The translations under genes and the position numbers were made by a program. From JAFNGF01 sp964567045 (GTDB lineage Bacteria > Planctomycetota > Phycisphaerae > Sedimentisphaerales > Anaerobacaceae), in the NCBI GenBank assembly GCA_964567045.1, contig CAZMLE010000129.1:1-8301 (forward strand): 8,301 nt of DNA. Direction: 5' to 3'. The notes beneath the pieces are model-generated. The model was not told the origin of the DNA. It worked only from the letters and a program-made list of their open reading frames with translations, and made no database searches. Each line of letters opens with the position of its first letter. Position 1 is the first letter of the stretch. This document shows, piece by piece, positions 1 through 6,160 of the stretch.

Positions 1-359
1 TCATCCTGCACCGCCGGCAGCACGTTCCCCTCGTACTTCCAGTTGTACAAGTCCTGCGACGAATAACAGGAAACCCCCGCTGTTTCCACCCGCGTTCCGC
101 CCCAGCTGCGGTTGCATTCCGGCATCCAGGTCTTTCCGGTTTTGATCTCCCCGTACCAATAATACACTTTGTCGTAATACAGAATTCCGCCAGCGTGCGC
201 ATTGATGGGTCCCCCGCTGGTGTCGGTCCAGGTTTCTCCCGGTTTGAACTGCGTGTGGTTGGCCGTCGCCGCATATACCGGGATGCACACAACATGCCAA
301 GCTATTAAGGCTGCGGTCATCATGCCGACAGCTAATCGTTGATTCTTTATCGTTTTCAT
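1..359 (-). CDS. Secreted GH43-like glycoside hydrolase, N-terminal part (runs off window)
   Basis: The minus-strand frame beginning at the ATG at 359-357 stays open for 119 codons to the window edge, so the 3' part is missing. Residues 1 to about 31 form a Sec signal peptide: MKTIKNQR gives a basic n-region, followed by a hydrophobic stretch and a likely cleavage after VYA. The mature part has segments typical of the first blade of family 43 beta-propeller glycosidases: PINAHAGGILYYDKVYYWYG and, later, GVSCYSSQDLYNWKYEG. Members cleave arabinan, xylan, galactan or similar side chains outside the cytoplasm; which substrate applies cannot be told from this fragment. No clear Shine-Dalgarno sequence precedes the ATG. 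A longer open frame in another register covers the same bases but encodes no recognisable protein. Family assignment is from motif memory; the clan is fairly sure, the subfamily is not. Confidence 0.82.
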   Translation of the reverse strand, partial: MKTIKNQRLAVGMMTAALIAWHVVCIPVYAATANHTQFKPGETWTDTSGGPINAHAGGILYYDKVYYWYGEIKTGKTWMPECNRSWGGTRVETAGVSCYSSQDLYNWKYEGNVLPAVQD

Positions 360-440
360 AACGCCATTCTATAATTTCGCACCCCAGCGCGGGAAGGGCC
401 AAATCATCCCGATGACCGGGAAATTGATTTGATGAATTCT

Positions 441-456
441 GGGGACACCATACTTA
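441..456. repeat. GGGGACACCATACTTA motif, possible RAYT/REP-associated end
   Basis: The sequence attctggggacaccatactta is present once, with its core at 441-456. I recall this word as common in many bacterial genomes next to IS200-like REP-associated tyrosine transposase genes, where its complement reads taagtatggtgtcccc. No transposase is present in this window, so if the association holds this is a solitary end or a stand-alone repeat. The assignment rests on memory. Confidence 0.35.
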
Positions 457-469
457 TGCTACTCTGCGA

Positions 470-572
470 CCCTGCTCTGCGAAGCCCGCTACGCAGGGCA
501 AAGAAGAGAGCGCTGCGTAGCACGAGTTTCGGTCTTTCCGCCTTCGCGCGAGGAGCGAAGCCGCTTCGGCGG
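470..572. repeat. Cluster of short inverted repeats
   Basis: Four palindromic elements lie within about 100 bases. CCCTGC (470-475) pairs with GCAGGG (493-498). GCTACGCAG (488-496) pairs with CTGCGTAGC (513-521). CTTCGC (542-547) pairs with GCGAAG (555-560). CCGC/GCGG (561-572) closes a TTCG loop, giving the stable C(UUCG)G tetraloop. The first two overlap and so are alternative folds; the last two are directly adjacent, as in paired REP-type elements. No T-tract follows on either strand, so they are not classical terminators. Confidence 0.5.
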
Positions 573-677
573 AGTCCCTTTCTAAGTCTTTGGCCCGGCT
601 TGTTTCGCCGTCGAATGTTCAACAACAACTCAAACTGACCGCAATAAAAATAGCCATCCCGACGAAGTCGAGATTCC

Positions 678-714
678 ACAATTTAGAATTTTTAACTTTG
701 ATTTTTGCATTTTC
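678..714. repeat. A/T-rich low-complexity repeat patch
   Basis: This stretch is made of short related words (atttagaatttttaacttt, then gatttttgcattttcag) and is sharply richer in A and T than its flanks. Patches of this style (aaaatgcaaaaatc on the complement) often recur in intergenic DNA of planctomycetes and related groups. Nothing suggests a coding or promoter function. The repeat status is inferred, as only one copy is in the window. Confidence 0.3.
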
Positions 715-839
715 AGACTCAGGCACTCCCAGCATCTGGTTCTCCTTCACTTACGGCAGAAATCATAGCATGGCACACCGGGCAAGTCAATAATGTCGAT
801 AAAAAAAGCCGTGTCTGGTATCTGGCCTGCCCTAAATGA

Positions 840-852
840 CGAGCTACGCTCG
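840..852. repeat. Small hairpin cgagc-tac-gctcg
   Basis: CGAGC (840-844) and GCTCG (848-852) form a 5-bp stem with a 3-base loop, 10 bases beyond the stop of the HAD remnant. There is no T-run on the minus-strand exit side. It resembles the other gag/cgag-word patches at gene ends in this window rather than a strong terminator. Confidence 0.35.
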
Positions 853-862
853 CTATGGCAGT

Positions 863-1009
863 TTAACCGATGAGCTTTCGAATGGTCTCGAGGTCGATCT
901 GTTTAAGAGAGTCGCAGACTAAATCGGCTTGGGAGAGATTTGCTGCGGTGGTTGAGTTTGTCACAGCGATACATTTTGCACCGGCGGCTTTAGCGGCTTC
1001 TTCTGGTGT
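863..1009 (-). pseudogene. HAD-superfamily phosphatase, C-terminal remnant
   Basis: Read on the minus strand, the 48 codons ending at the TAA at 865-863 give a typical C-terminal end of a beta-phosphoglucomutase-like HAD hydrolase. They start at about TPEEAAKAAGAKCIAVT, which matches the family segment after motif IV (helix plus KCIAVT strand). They continue with SQADLVCDSLKQIDLETI, the usual closing strand and helix. The Asp nucleophile (DxD), cap domain and motifs II-IV, normally about 170 residues, are absent. The frame stays open upstream to 1135, but that part is only the antisense of the neighbouring dockerin remnant. This is therefore a truncated, presumably non-functional gene end. 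A hairpin at 840-852 lies just past its stop. Confidence 0.72.
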
Positions 1010-1012
1010 CGC

Positions 1013-1099
1013 GGGGCGGATCTGACAGACGACGGTTTTGTTGGGTCTGCCGATCTGCTGGTGCTGGCTGAGAACTGGCTCGGGCATATCGCACCGTAA
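1013..1099 (+). pseudogene. Dockerin-like (EF-hand) domain, C-terminal remnant
   Basis: The plus-strand frame from about 1013 to the TAA at 1097-1099 reads ADLTDDGFVGSADLLVLAEN followed by WLGHIAP. This matches the dockerin type I calcium-binding repeat as found at the C-terminus of many secreted planctomycete proteins: D-x-T-x-D-G-x-V-x-x-x-D, then a short helix ending in NW. Only one repeat and the stop remain. The frame is closed by TGA at 953-955 upstream and has no credible start or Shine-Dalgarno sequence, so it is the end of a lost larger gene. Its 5' break coincides with the 5' break of the HAD remnant on the other strand. Confidence 0.7.
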
Positions 1100-1123
1100 G
1101 GGCGTATTTGCGTTGACAGCGAA

Positions 1124-1151
1124 TTGACGGTACAATTAAGGAAAATAGAAT
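1124..1151 (+). promoter_or_regulatory. Predicted sigma-70-type promoter of the serpin gene
   Basis: TTGACG (1124-1129) and TAGAAT (1146-1151) each have one mismatch to the -35 and -10 consensus and are separated by 16 bases. Transcription would start near 1158, giving a leader of about 34 bases before the ATG. A second TTGACA at 1113-1118 is only 12 bases from TACAAT (1131-1136), too close to pair with it. Confidence 0.5.
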
Positions 1152-1191
1152 TGCGTGTCGGTTTGCCCAACGATATAGATGGAGCTGTTAT

Positions 1192-2457
1192 ATGAGAGCT
1201 AAGAAAAGCGCATTCATCCTGGTAGTTGCGGTAGTAACTGCTGTTGGTTGCTTTGGTGGAGAGCAAAAAATGGCCGGCTCAGAAGTCCAAAGGCAAACTG
1301 TAGTACAGGGCAACAATGAATTTGCGCTGGCACTTTTTGCCAGACTTCGGGAAAATCAAGGCAATCTTTTCTTCTCGCCCTACAGCATCTCGACGGCTCT
1401 GGCTATGACTTATGCCGGGGCACGCGGCGACACCGAGACGCAGATGGCCAAAGTCCTGCACTTTCCCACATTGGCCGGCGAAAAAGTGCCGCCTGAACCC
1501 GCTATGCAAGAGGGCCAATTTCATTCGGCTTTCGGCGAGGTTGTAAAGGCTCTAAATGGGAGAGCGAAAAAGGGCGGCTATGAGCTGGCAGTAGCAAACG
1601 CCTTGTGGGGCCAGAAAGGCTATGGATTGCTCGATGATTTTTTGAAACTTATAGAAACTGAGTATGGCGGACGGTTGACCGAGGTCAATTTCGTAACGGC
1701 AACTGAATCAGCCCGCCAGACCATCAATGCCTGGGTGGAACAGAAGACCAAGGATAAAATCAAAGAGCTGATCAAACCAGGCGTTCTGGATGCAATGACC
1801 CGGCTGGTCTTGACAAATGCTATTTATTTCAAAGGCAACTGGCAAAGGCAGTTCCAAAAGGATAAAACCAGAGACGCGCCATTTGCGCTGTTGAGCGGCG
1901 AGAAGGTCGATGCGCCAATGATGAATCAGACGGGCGAGTTCGGCTATATGGAAGCCGAAGATTTTCAAGCGATTGAGCTTCCGTACGTCGACAATGAACT
2001 GTCGATGGTTATTTTGCTGCCGAGGCAAACCGATGGTTTGCCCGAATTCGAGAAAACACTGAATCTGGAGGATTTCTCGCAGTGGCTCGATAGACTGCAC
2101 AGGCGCGAAGTTATTGTCTCCGTGCCGAAATTCAAGATGACCAGCCAGTTTAGTTTAGCTTCTGTGCTCAAATCGATGGGCATGACCGACGCTTTTTCGC
2201 CAGAAGCAGCGGATTTTTCGGGGATAACCGGGGGCAGGGACCTTTTCATTTCAGCGGTTATCCACAAGGCCTACGTGGATGTGAACGAGGAAGGCACCGA
2301 AGCAGCAGCAGCAACGGGCGTAACGATGAGGCTGACATCGGCTGGGCCCAGCCAGACACCGATTTTCCGAGCCGACCATCCATTTTTGTTCTTGATCCGT
2401 GACAACCATTCGCGCAGCATCCTGTTTATTGGCCGAGTGATGAATCCTAAGATGTAG
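1192..2457 (+). CDS. Serpin-family protease inhibitor, predicted lipoprotein
   Basis: The 421-residue product is a full-length serpin, a suicide inhibitor that traps serine or cysteine proteases by inserting its cleaved reactive loop into beta-sheet A. The N-terminus MRAKKSAFILVVAVVTAVGC fits a lipoprotein signal peptide with Cys20 as the lipidated residue, so it should be membrane-anchored outside the cytoplasm. Serpin hallmarks are NLFFSPYSISTALAMTYAGA (58-77), LVLTNAIYFKGNW (205-217), VPKFKM (311-316) and the C-terminal DHPFLFLIRD (395-404) and ILFIGRVMNP (410-419). The hinge EEGTEAAAATG (366-376) keeps the small residues needed for loop insertion, so an inhibitory rather than non-inhibitory serpin is expected. 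Counting from the hinge puts P1 near Thr382, but the distal loop is about four residues longer than in alpha-1-antitrypsin, so P1 is uncertain. GGAG at 1181-1184, 7 bases before the ATG, supports the start. Confidence 0.95.
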   Translation: MRAKKSAFILVVAVVTAVGCFGGEQKMAGSEVQRQTVVQGNNEFALALFARLRENQGNLFFSPYSISTALAMTYAGARGDTETQMAKVLHFPTLAGEKVPPEPAMQEGQFHSAFGEVVKALNGRAKKGGYELAVANALWGQKGYGLLDDFLKLIETEYGGRLTEVNFVTATESARQTINAWVEQKTKDKIKELIKPGVLDAMTRLVLTNAIYFKGNWQRQFQKDKTRDAPFALLSGEKVDAPMMNQTGEFGYMEAEDFQAIELPYVDNELSMVILLPRQTDGLPEFEKTLNLEDFSQWLDRLHRREVIVSVPKFKMTSQFSLASVLKSMGMTDAFSPEAADFSGITGGRDLFISAVIHKAYVDVNEEGTEAAAATGVTMRLTSAGPSQTPIFRADHPFLFLIRDNHSRSILFIGRVMNPKM

Positions 2458-2473
2458 GAGTGACGTTTGCTGG

Positions 2474-2507
2474 ATGCTCGATACCCAACGAGCATTGAGT
2501 ATCGAGG
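2474..2507. repeat. Two mutually exclusive hairpins after the serpin stop
   Basis: ATGCTCG (2474-2480) can pair with CGAGCAT (2489-2495). Alternatively CTCGATAC (2477-2484) can pair with GTATCGAG (2499-2506). The arms overlap, so only one fold can form. The stretch is built from repeats of gctcgata/cgagca/tatcgag words. No T-tract follows, so intrinsic termination here is unlikely. Confidence 0.45.
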
Positions 2508-2590
2508 ATGGTGTCGTCGGTCCACATCTGTGTTTACAATAGTCAACACCCATCCTAAGCGCTTCTTATAGAGGCCATTCTATAAAGTCC

Positions 2591-2625
2591 GGAAGTGCAG
2601 ACCGACCTTCCATGTTGTTTTTTTT
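2591..2625 (+). terminator. Weak candidate intrinsic terminator for the serpin transcript
   Basis: GGAAG (2591-2595) pairs with CTTCC (2607-2611), and a run of eight T (2618-2625) follows after six bases. The stem is short and the loop is 11 bases, so this would be a weak terminator about 130 bases past the stop codon. It is the only stem followed by a T-run between the serpin gene and the next gene. Confidence 0.3.
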
Positions 2626-2857
2626 CAACGCCTACTTTTAATCGGCACAGCAGGCGTGCTTAGGAAAGGACCGAGAAATCCTACGACTAATATACTTTGC
2701 CTGCCTAACTTAACGCATCTTGAGGTGACAAGTTAAACGGCAGGGAAGGCGTATTTTAGGACAGTTAGGTATGGATTTTGCTGTAAAACAACGGAAAAGG
2801 GGGTAACGGCTCGAACTGGAGTTAGCGGACGGAGCACGCATAGGGTAGGAGGGTGTG

Positions 2858-3118
2858 ATGGACGAGGCACGATTAGAAGACAAAATTAACGAACTGGTCA
2901 AAGAGTTTGGAGAGACTGCTGACCCGCAACGCAGCAAGCTGGCTAAACTTGCCGAGCAAGCGCAGGCCAACCGGCAACAGCTTCAAAAGAGCATCGACAG
3001 TCTCCACGAACTGCTGGATTATCTGCGAGTCTGCATCAAGTATCAGGCTTTTGACCTTGAAGCGACTCGCCGGGAAAATGAATACCTCAGGAAACTGCTG
3101 GAAGAAAGCGACCAATAA
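2858..3118 (+). CDS. Small coiled-coil protein of unknown function (86 aa)
   Basis: I do not recognise the family. The 86-residue product is soluble, charged and predicted to be almost entirely helical. Heptad-like spacing of Leu/Ile/Val/Ala begins near the N-terminus (RLEDKINELVKEF), continues through residues 27-60 (KLAKLAEQAQANRQQLQKSI and following) and ends with RRENEYLRKLLEE. There is no Cys pair, membrane span or signal peptide. The start is set at the ATG at 2858 because AGGAGG (2847-2852) is 5 bases upstream; the GTG at 2855 is in frame but only 2 bases from that site. It stands alone, with about 400 non-coding bases on each side. The strong ribosome-binding site and non-random composition argue that it is real. 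A structural or adaptor role is possible but unsupported. Confidence 0.75.
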   Translation: MDEARLEDKINELVKEFGETADPQRSKLAKLAEQAQANRQQLQKSIDSLHELLDYLRVCIKYQAFDLEATRRENEYLRKLLEESDQ

Positions 3119-3396
3119 GGCGAAAGTCCACAATCCTATAAAAGAACCCACAGAGCTTCTCAAATCAGTAGAGTCAGCATAGGTCTCGCGCTGAATGCAC
3201 GAGCGATACCCAAGTCTATATAAACCGTCCGATTCGATACCGTCTGCTGGCAGGGGCAGACCCGTCGCCCGCTGAAAGTGCGGCTATTTGTTTGGGAAGC
3301 TGGAAAGTCGACCGTTGTTTTTGTCGATAAAACTTAGGTCGAATAAAAACGTTGTTCAGAAAACCGAACATCGGCTCAAGGTAAGCATATAGATAA
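3119..3396. other. Intergenic interval before the clpC control region
   Basis: No gene is seen. Short structures include GTCTGC/GCAGAC (3242-3261, 8-base loop) and an imperfect A/T-rich inverted repeat, GTTTTTGTCGA (3317-3327) against TCGAATAAAAAC (3339-3350). The word cgatacccaa near 3204-3214 is also present after the serpin gene at 2479-2488. There is no clear terminator for the upstream coiled-coil gene. Confidence 0.4.
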
Positions 3397-3397
3397 A

Positions 3398-3471
3398 TAA
3401 GCACTCGCACCATAGATGGTTGTAGTTTGACAGTGGGATGCCGATTGTGATATACTATATGTGAGTGCTTA
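3398..3471. promoter_or_regulatory. CIRCE-like half-sites flanking the clpC promoter
   Basis: TAAGCACTC (3398-3406) and GAGTGCTTA (3463-3471) are perfect inverted copies. Each differs by one base from the CIRCE half-sites TTAGCACTC and GAGTGCTAA, which are bound by the heat-shock repressor HrcA. In normal CIRCE the halves are 9 bases apart; here 56 bases separate them. The left half lies upstream of the -35 and the right half sits at the predicted transcription start. The left arm is outside the transcript, so this is a DNA-level signal rather than an RNA hairpin. HrcA-type control of clpC, or another dimeric repressor acting by looping, is inferred. Confidence 0.5.
3427..3456 (+). promoter_or_regulatory. 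Strong sigma-70-type promoter of clpC
   Basis: A perfect TTGACA (3427-3432) is followed, after 18 bases, by TATACT (3451-3456), which is preceded by TGA, giving an extended -10 (TGnTATACT). Transcription would begin near 3463, inside the right CIRCE-like half-site, with a leader of about 50 bases. This is the best promoter match noticed in the window. Confidence 0.75.
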
Positions 3472-3514
3472 AATGAGTTTTGATCTTTTTGCAAGTATAG
3501 CTTTGAGGTAAGAG

Positions 3515-6004
3515 ATGTTTGAGCGTTTTACAGATCGTGCACGGAAGGTTATGGCGCTGGCCAATCAAGAGGCTCAGCGATTTAACCACGAATACATAGG
3601 GACCGAGCACATTTTGCTGGGCCTGGTAAAAGAAGGTAGTGGGGTCGGCGCGACGGTTCTAAAGAACTTCGACGTGGATATTAAAAAGCTCCGGCTTGAG
3701 GTTGAGAAGCAGGTTAAGAGCGGCCCTGATATGGTTACGATGGGTAAGCTTCCGCAGACGCCGCGAGCCAAGAAGGTCATTGAGTACGCTATCGAAGAAG
3801 CCCGGGCACTGAATCATAACTACGTGGGGACAGAACATATCCTGCTGGGTCTTTTGCGGGAGACCGAAGGAATAGCTGCACAGGTGCTTATGAGTCTGGG
3901 CTTGAAGTTGGAAGATGTGCGCCAGGAGGTGCTGAACCTGCTGGGAGCGGGCGTGGATGACGGGCCCAGCGGACTGGGAATGAAGATGGGGCCAGCTATC
4001 AGCCGAAGGCCCAAGAGCAAGACTCCGGCGCTGGACAGCTTCGGCAGAGACCTTACCCAGTTGGCCGCCGACGGTCAGCTTGACCCGGTTATAGGCAGAA
4101 AGAGAGAGATCGAGCGGTTGATGCAGATACTGTGCCGACGTACCAAGAACAATCCGGTGCTCTTAGGTGAAGCTGGAGCCGGCAAGACGGCAATTGTGGA
4201 AGGTCTGAGCCAGCAGGTAGTCAACAGACAGGTGCCGGAATTATTAAAAGACAAACGCATCGTCGTGCTGGATCTGGCCATGATGGTGGCCGGGACAAAA
4301 TATCGTGGGCAATTTGAGGAACGCATCAAGGCGGTGATCAACGAGGTCAAGCGAGCCGCCAATGTCATCCTGTTCATCGACGAGCTTCACACGCTGGTCG
4401 GGGCGGGCGGAGCAGAAGGCGCAATAGATGCATCGAACGTGTTGAAACCTGCCCTTGCCAGAGGCGAAGTCCAGTGCATTGGCGCTACTACTCTGGACGA
4501 GTACCGCAAGTATGTAGAGAAAGATGGTGCTCTGGAGCGGCGGTTCCAGACTATCATCGTCGAACCACCTTCAAAAGAGGAGACTCTGGAAATCCTAAGA
4601 GGGCTTCAAGACCGCTATGAGGCGCACCATAAGGTGCGGTTTACCGACGAATCGCTGTTTCAGGCGATAGAGCTGTCCACCAGGTATGTCACGGGTCGAT
4701 GTCTGCCCGATAAGGCGATAGATGTGATCGACGAAGCCGGCGCGAGAGTTCGGCTGAAGAATATGACGCCGCCGCTCGATTTGACAAAGATGGAAGAGAA
4801 GATCGAAGTCCTGCAGCGAGAGAAGGATGAGGCGGTTAGAAATGCTGACTACGAGAGGGCAGCAGCGTTAAGGGACGAATCCCAGCAGCTCTTGGATGAG
4901 AAAGCACAACTTCAGAGGAAGTGGTATGACGAGAATAAAGAGGCAACCGGTGTGGTGGATACCGAGGTGATCGCCGAGGTGGTCAGCAACATGACCGGTG
5001 TGCCGCTCACGAAGCTGGAGAAGAAGGAAACGCAGCGGCTGCTGGAGCTGGAAGCCGAACTGCATAAGACAGTGGTTTCACAGGATGAGGCCAGCAGCGC
5101 CGTGGCCAAAGCGGTACGGCGCAGCAGAAGCGGCATGAAGGATCCAAATCGTCCCACGGGCTGCTTCATATTCCTTGGTCCCAGCGGCGTCGGAAAAACG
5201 CTGCTGGCACAGGCGCTGGCGGAGTTTATGTTCAGCGATAGAAACGCCCTTATCAGATTGGATATGAGCGAGTTTATGGAGAAGCACAATGTCAGCCGGC
5301 TGGTTGGTGCACCGCCTGGGTATGTCGGTTACGAGGAAGGGGGCCAGTTGACTGAAAGGGTCAGGCGGAGGCCTTACGCCGTGCTGCTTCTGGATGAAAT
5401 CGAAAAGGCTCATCCGGACGTGTACAATATACTTCTTCAGATCATGGACGATGGAAGACTTACCGACAGCTTCGGACGAAGTATCGACTTTAAGAACGTT
5501 GTCATGATTATGACCAGTAACATCGGCGCGGAGCTGATAAGAAATCAAGCCGGCTTTGGCTTCGGCAAAAAGACGCCCGAGGCCAATTATGAGAAAATGA
5601 AAGAAATACTCCAGAAGGAGGTGGAGCGCCATTTCAGGCCGGAGTTCTTGAACCGCGTTGATGATATAATAGTGTTCAAGTCGCTAACCAGAGCAGACCT
5701 GCAGACCATCGTTGATTACGAGCTGGCAAAGGTGTTCAAACGGCTGACCGAGCACGGCTTTAAGCTGGAGCTGACCGACCAGGCCAAGGAATTCCTTATC
5801 GACAAAGGTTACAATCCGGAATTTGGAGCTAGACCCCTGCGAAGGGCGATCGAGCACTACATAGAAGACCCTCTTTCTGAGGCTGTGCTGGCAGGAAGCT
5901 TCAAAGGCAAGAACCTGGTAAAGATTGACGTGCAGGACGAAGAGAATCTGAAGTTCGAAGGCGTGGAGGTGAAACAGCCGGAGAAGAGCGAAGTGGTCAA
6001 TTGA
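3515..6004 (+). CDS. clpC: ATP-dependent Clp protease ATPase subunit ClpC
   Basis: The 829-residue product is an Hsp100/Clp unfoldase that forms a hexamer, threads substrates by ATP hydrolysis and delivers them to ClpP in the cytoplasm. Two Clp N-terminal repeats occupy about residues 1-145 (EYIGTEHILLGL and NYVGTEHILLGL). AAA-1 has Walker A GEAGAGKT (218-225), Walker B ILFIDE (D289/E290) and arginines R342/R343. The middle domain contains a UVR-like motif, DYERAAALRDE (445-455), which marks ClpC and is the usual adaptor-binding coiled coil. AAA-2 has Walker A GPSGVGKT (555-562), Walker B VLLLDE (D627/E628) and sensor-2 GARPLRR (771-777). The segment QAGFGFG (678-684) is at the position of the ClpP-docking loop (xGF). 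Length fits ClpC. Walker A of AAA-1 has Ala where Pro and Val are usual (GEPGVGKT), but the essential Lys and Thr remain. GAGGT (3505-3509), 5 bases before the ATG, sets the start. Confidence 0.97.
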   Translation: MFERFTDRARKVMALANQEAQRFNHEYIGTEHILLGLVKEGSGVGATVLKNFDVDIKKLRLEVEKQVKSGPDMVTMGKLPQTPRAKKVIEYAIEEARALNHNYVGTEHILLGLLRETEGIAAQVLMSLGLKLEDVRQEVLNLLGAGVDDGPSGLGMKMGPAISRRPKSKTPALDSFGRDLTQLAADGQLDPVIGRKREIERLMQILCRRTKNNPVLLGEAGAGKTAIVEGLSQQVVNRQVPELLKDKRIVVLDLAMMVAGTKYRGQFEERIKAVINEVKRAANVILFIDELHTLVGAGGAEGAIDASNVLKPALARGEVQCIGATTLDEYRKYVEKDGALERRFQTIIVEPPSKEETLEILRGLQDRYEAHHKVRFTDESLFQAIELSTRYVTGRCLPDKAIDVIDEAGARVRLKNMTPPLDLTKMEEKIEVLQREKDEAVRNADYERAAALRDESQQLLDEKAQLQRKWYDENKEATGVVDTEVIAEVVSNMTGVPLTKLEKKETQRLLELEAELHKTVVSQDEASSAVAKAVRRSRSGMKDPNRPTGCFIFLGPSGVGKTLLAQALAEFMFSDRNALIRLDMSEFMEKHNVSRLVGAPPGYVGYEEGGQLTERVRRRPYAVLLLDEIEKAHPDVYNILLQIMDDGRLTDSFGRSIDFKNVVMIMTSNIGAELIRNQAGFGFGKKTPEANYEKMKEILQKEVERHFRPEFLNRVDDIIVFKSLTRADLQTIVDYELAKVFKRLTEHGFKLELTDQAKEFLIDKGYNPEFGARPLRRAIEHYIEDPLSEAVLAGSFKGKNLVKIDVQDEENLKFEGVEVKQPEKSEVVN

Positions 6005-6012
6005 CAATTGTC
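5996..6012. repeat. Overlapping CAATTG palindromes at the clpC stop
   Basis: GTCAATTGAC (5996-6005) and GACAATTGTC (6003-6012) are perfect 10-bp palindromes sharing three bases, and together they span the clpC stop codon. They lie in the 27-base gap between convergent genes. Neither forms a long stem or has a T-tract, so a terminator role is unproven. They look like another short-word repeat at a gene end. Confidence 0.4.
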
Positions 6013-6031
6013 GATTTACAATCTTCAGGGC

Positions 6032-6160
6032 TCATTCCTGCAGCACGCCGAGCCGAGCATGCTCTTCCACACTTTCGTTGATCATCCCCCAGACAGCAAC
6101 CGCTGTCAGCACGATGATGGCTACAGATTCTATTAGTATTGCTTTCTGCCGCCTATTCAT
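6032..6160 (-). CDS. Small single-span membrane peptide (42 aa), overlaps purN stop
   Basis: The minus-strand ATG at 6160-6158 opens a 42-codon frame that begins MNRRQKAILIESVAIIVLTA and ends at the TGA at 6034-6032. A basic N-terminus (RRQK) is followed by a hydrophobic segment at about residues 7-27 and then an acidic/polar tail (NESVEEHARLGVLQE), so a single-span membrane peptide with the N-terminus inside is predicted. The start overlaps the end of the upstream RNase HI-PurN gene by 8 bases (ATGAATAG), an arrangement typical of translational coupling. No separate Shine-Dalgarno sequence is obvious. The family is unknown. The coherent span, charge pattern and overlap favour a real gene, but a chance ORF cannot be excluded. 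Confidence 0.55.
   Translation of the reverse strand: MNRRQKAILIESVAIIVLTAVAVWGMINESVEEHARLGVLQE

Larger units (their letters stand above)
360..862. other. Gene-free interval with palindromes and repeat-like patches
   Basis: No reading frame here looks like a protein. The open frames on both strands are rich in Arg and Ser and follow the palindromic DNA. The interval contains a GGGGACACCATACTTA motif (441-456), a set of short inverted repeats (470-572), an A/T-rich patch of words such as gatttttgcattttcag (678-714) and a small hairpin at 840-852. It separates the divergently placed GH43-like gene from the broken HAD/dockerin locus and looks like repeat or decayed mobile DNA. Confidence 0.6.
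2458..2857. other. Intergenic interval, serpin to coiled-coil gene
   Basis: No gene is seen in these 400 bases. Besides the hairpins near the serpin end, an 11-bp interrupted stem is possible at 2701-2743: CTGCCTAACTT, against AAGTTA and GGCAG with a 3-base bulge, around an 18-base loop. It lies 115 bases ahead of the small coiled-coil gene and could sit in its leader. ACGCCT (2628-2633) and AGGCGT (2652-2657) form another short inverted repeat. I could not match the interval to a known riboswitch, tRNA or SRP RNA, and saw no convincing promoter. Confidence 0.45.

Noticed and set aside
1..402. A 133-codon open frame on the minus strand starting at 402
   Set aside because: Its product is compositionally odd, whereas another register from 359 gives a signal peptide and GH43-type motifs over the same bases.
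404..679. A 91-codon minus-strand open frame rich in Arg, Ser and Leu
   Set aside because: It runs through the palindrome cluster and its residues mirror the inverted repeats. No ribosome-binding site or domain is seen, so it is treated as repeat DNA.
1113..1136. TTGACA ... TACAAT as the serpin promoter
   Set aside because: The spacing is only 12 bases; the pair at 1124/1146 with 16 bases is more credible.
2581..2611. SRP RNA-like sequence gtccggaagtgcag
   Set aside because: It resembles the SRP RNA apical motif only in gtccggaag. The following bases and the required long flanking helix do not match.
2810..2830. tRNA/tmRNA T-loop-like ggctcgaactgg
   Set aside because: No acceptor stem, anticodon arm or CCA end could be placed around it.
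5078..5632. A 184-codon minus-strand open frame inside clpC
   Set aside because: It is antisense to a highly conserved AAA-2 domain and shows no domain or ribosome-binding site of its own.
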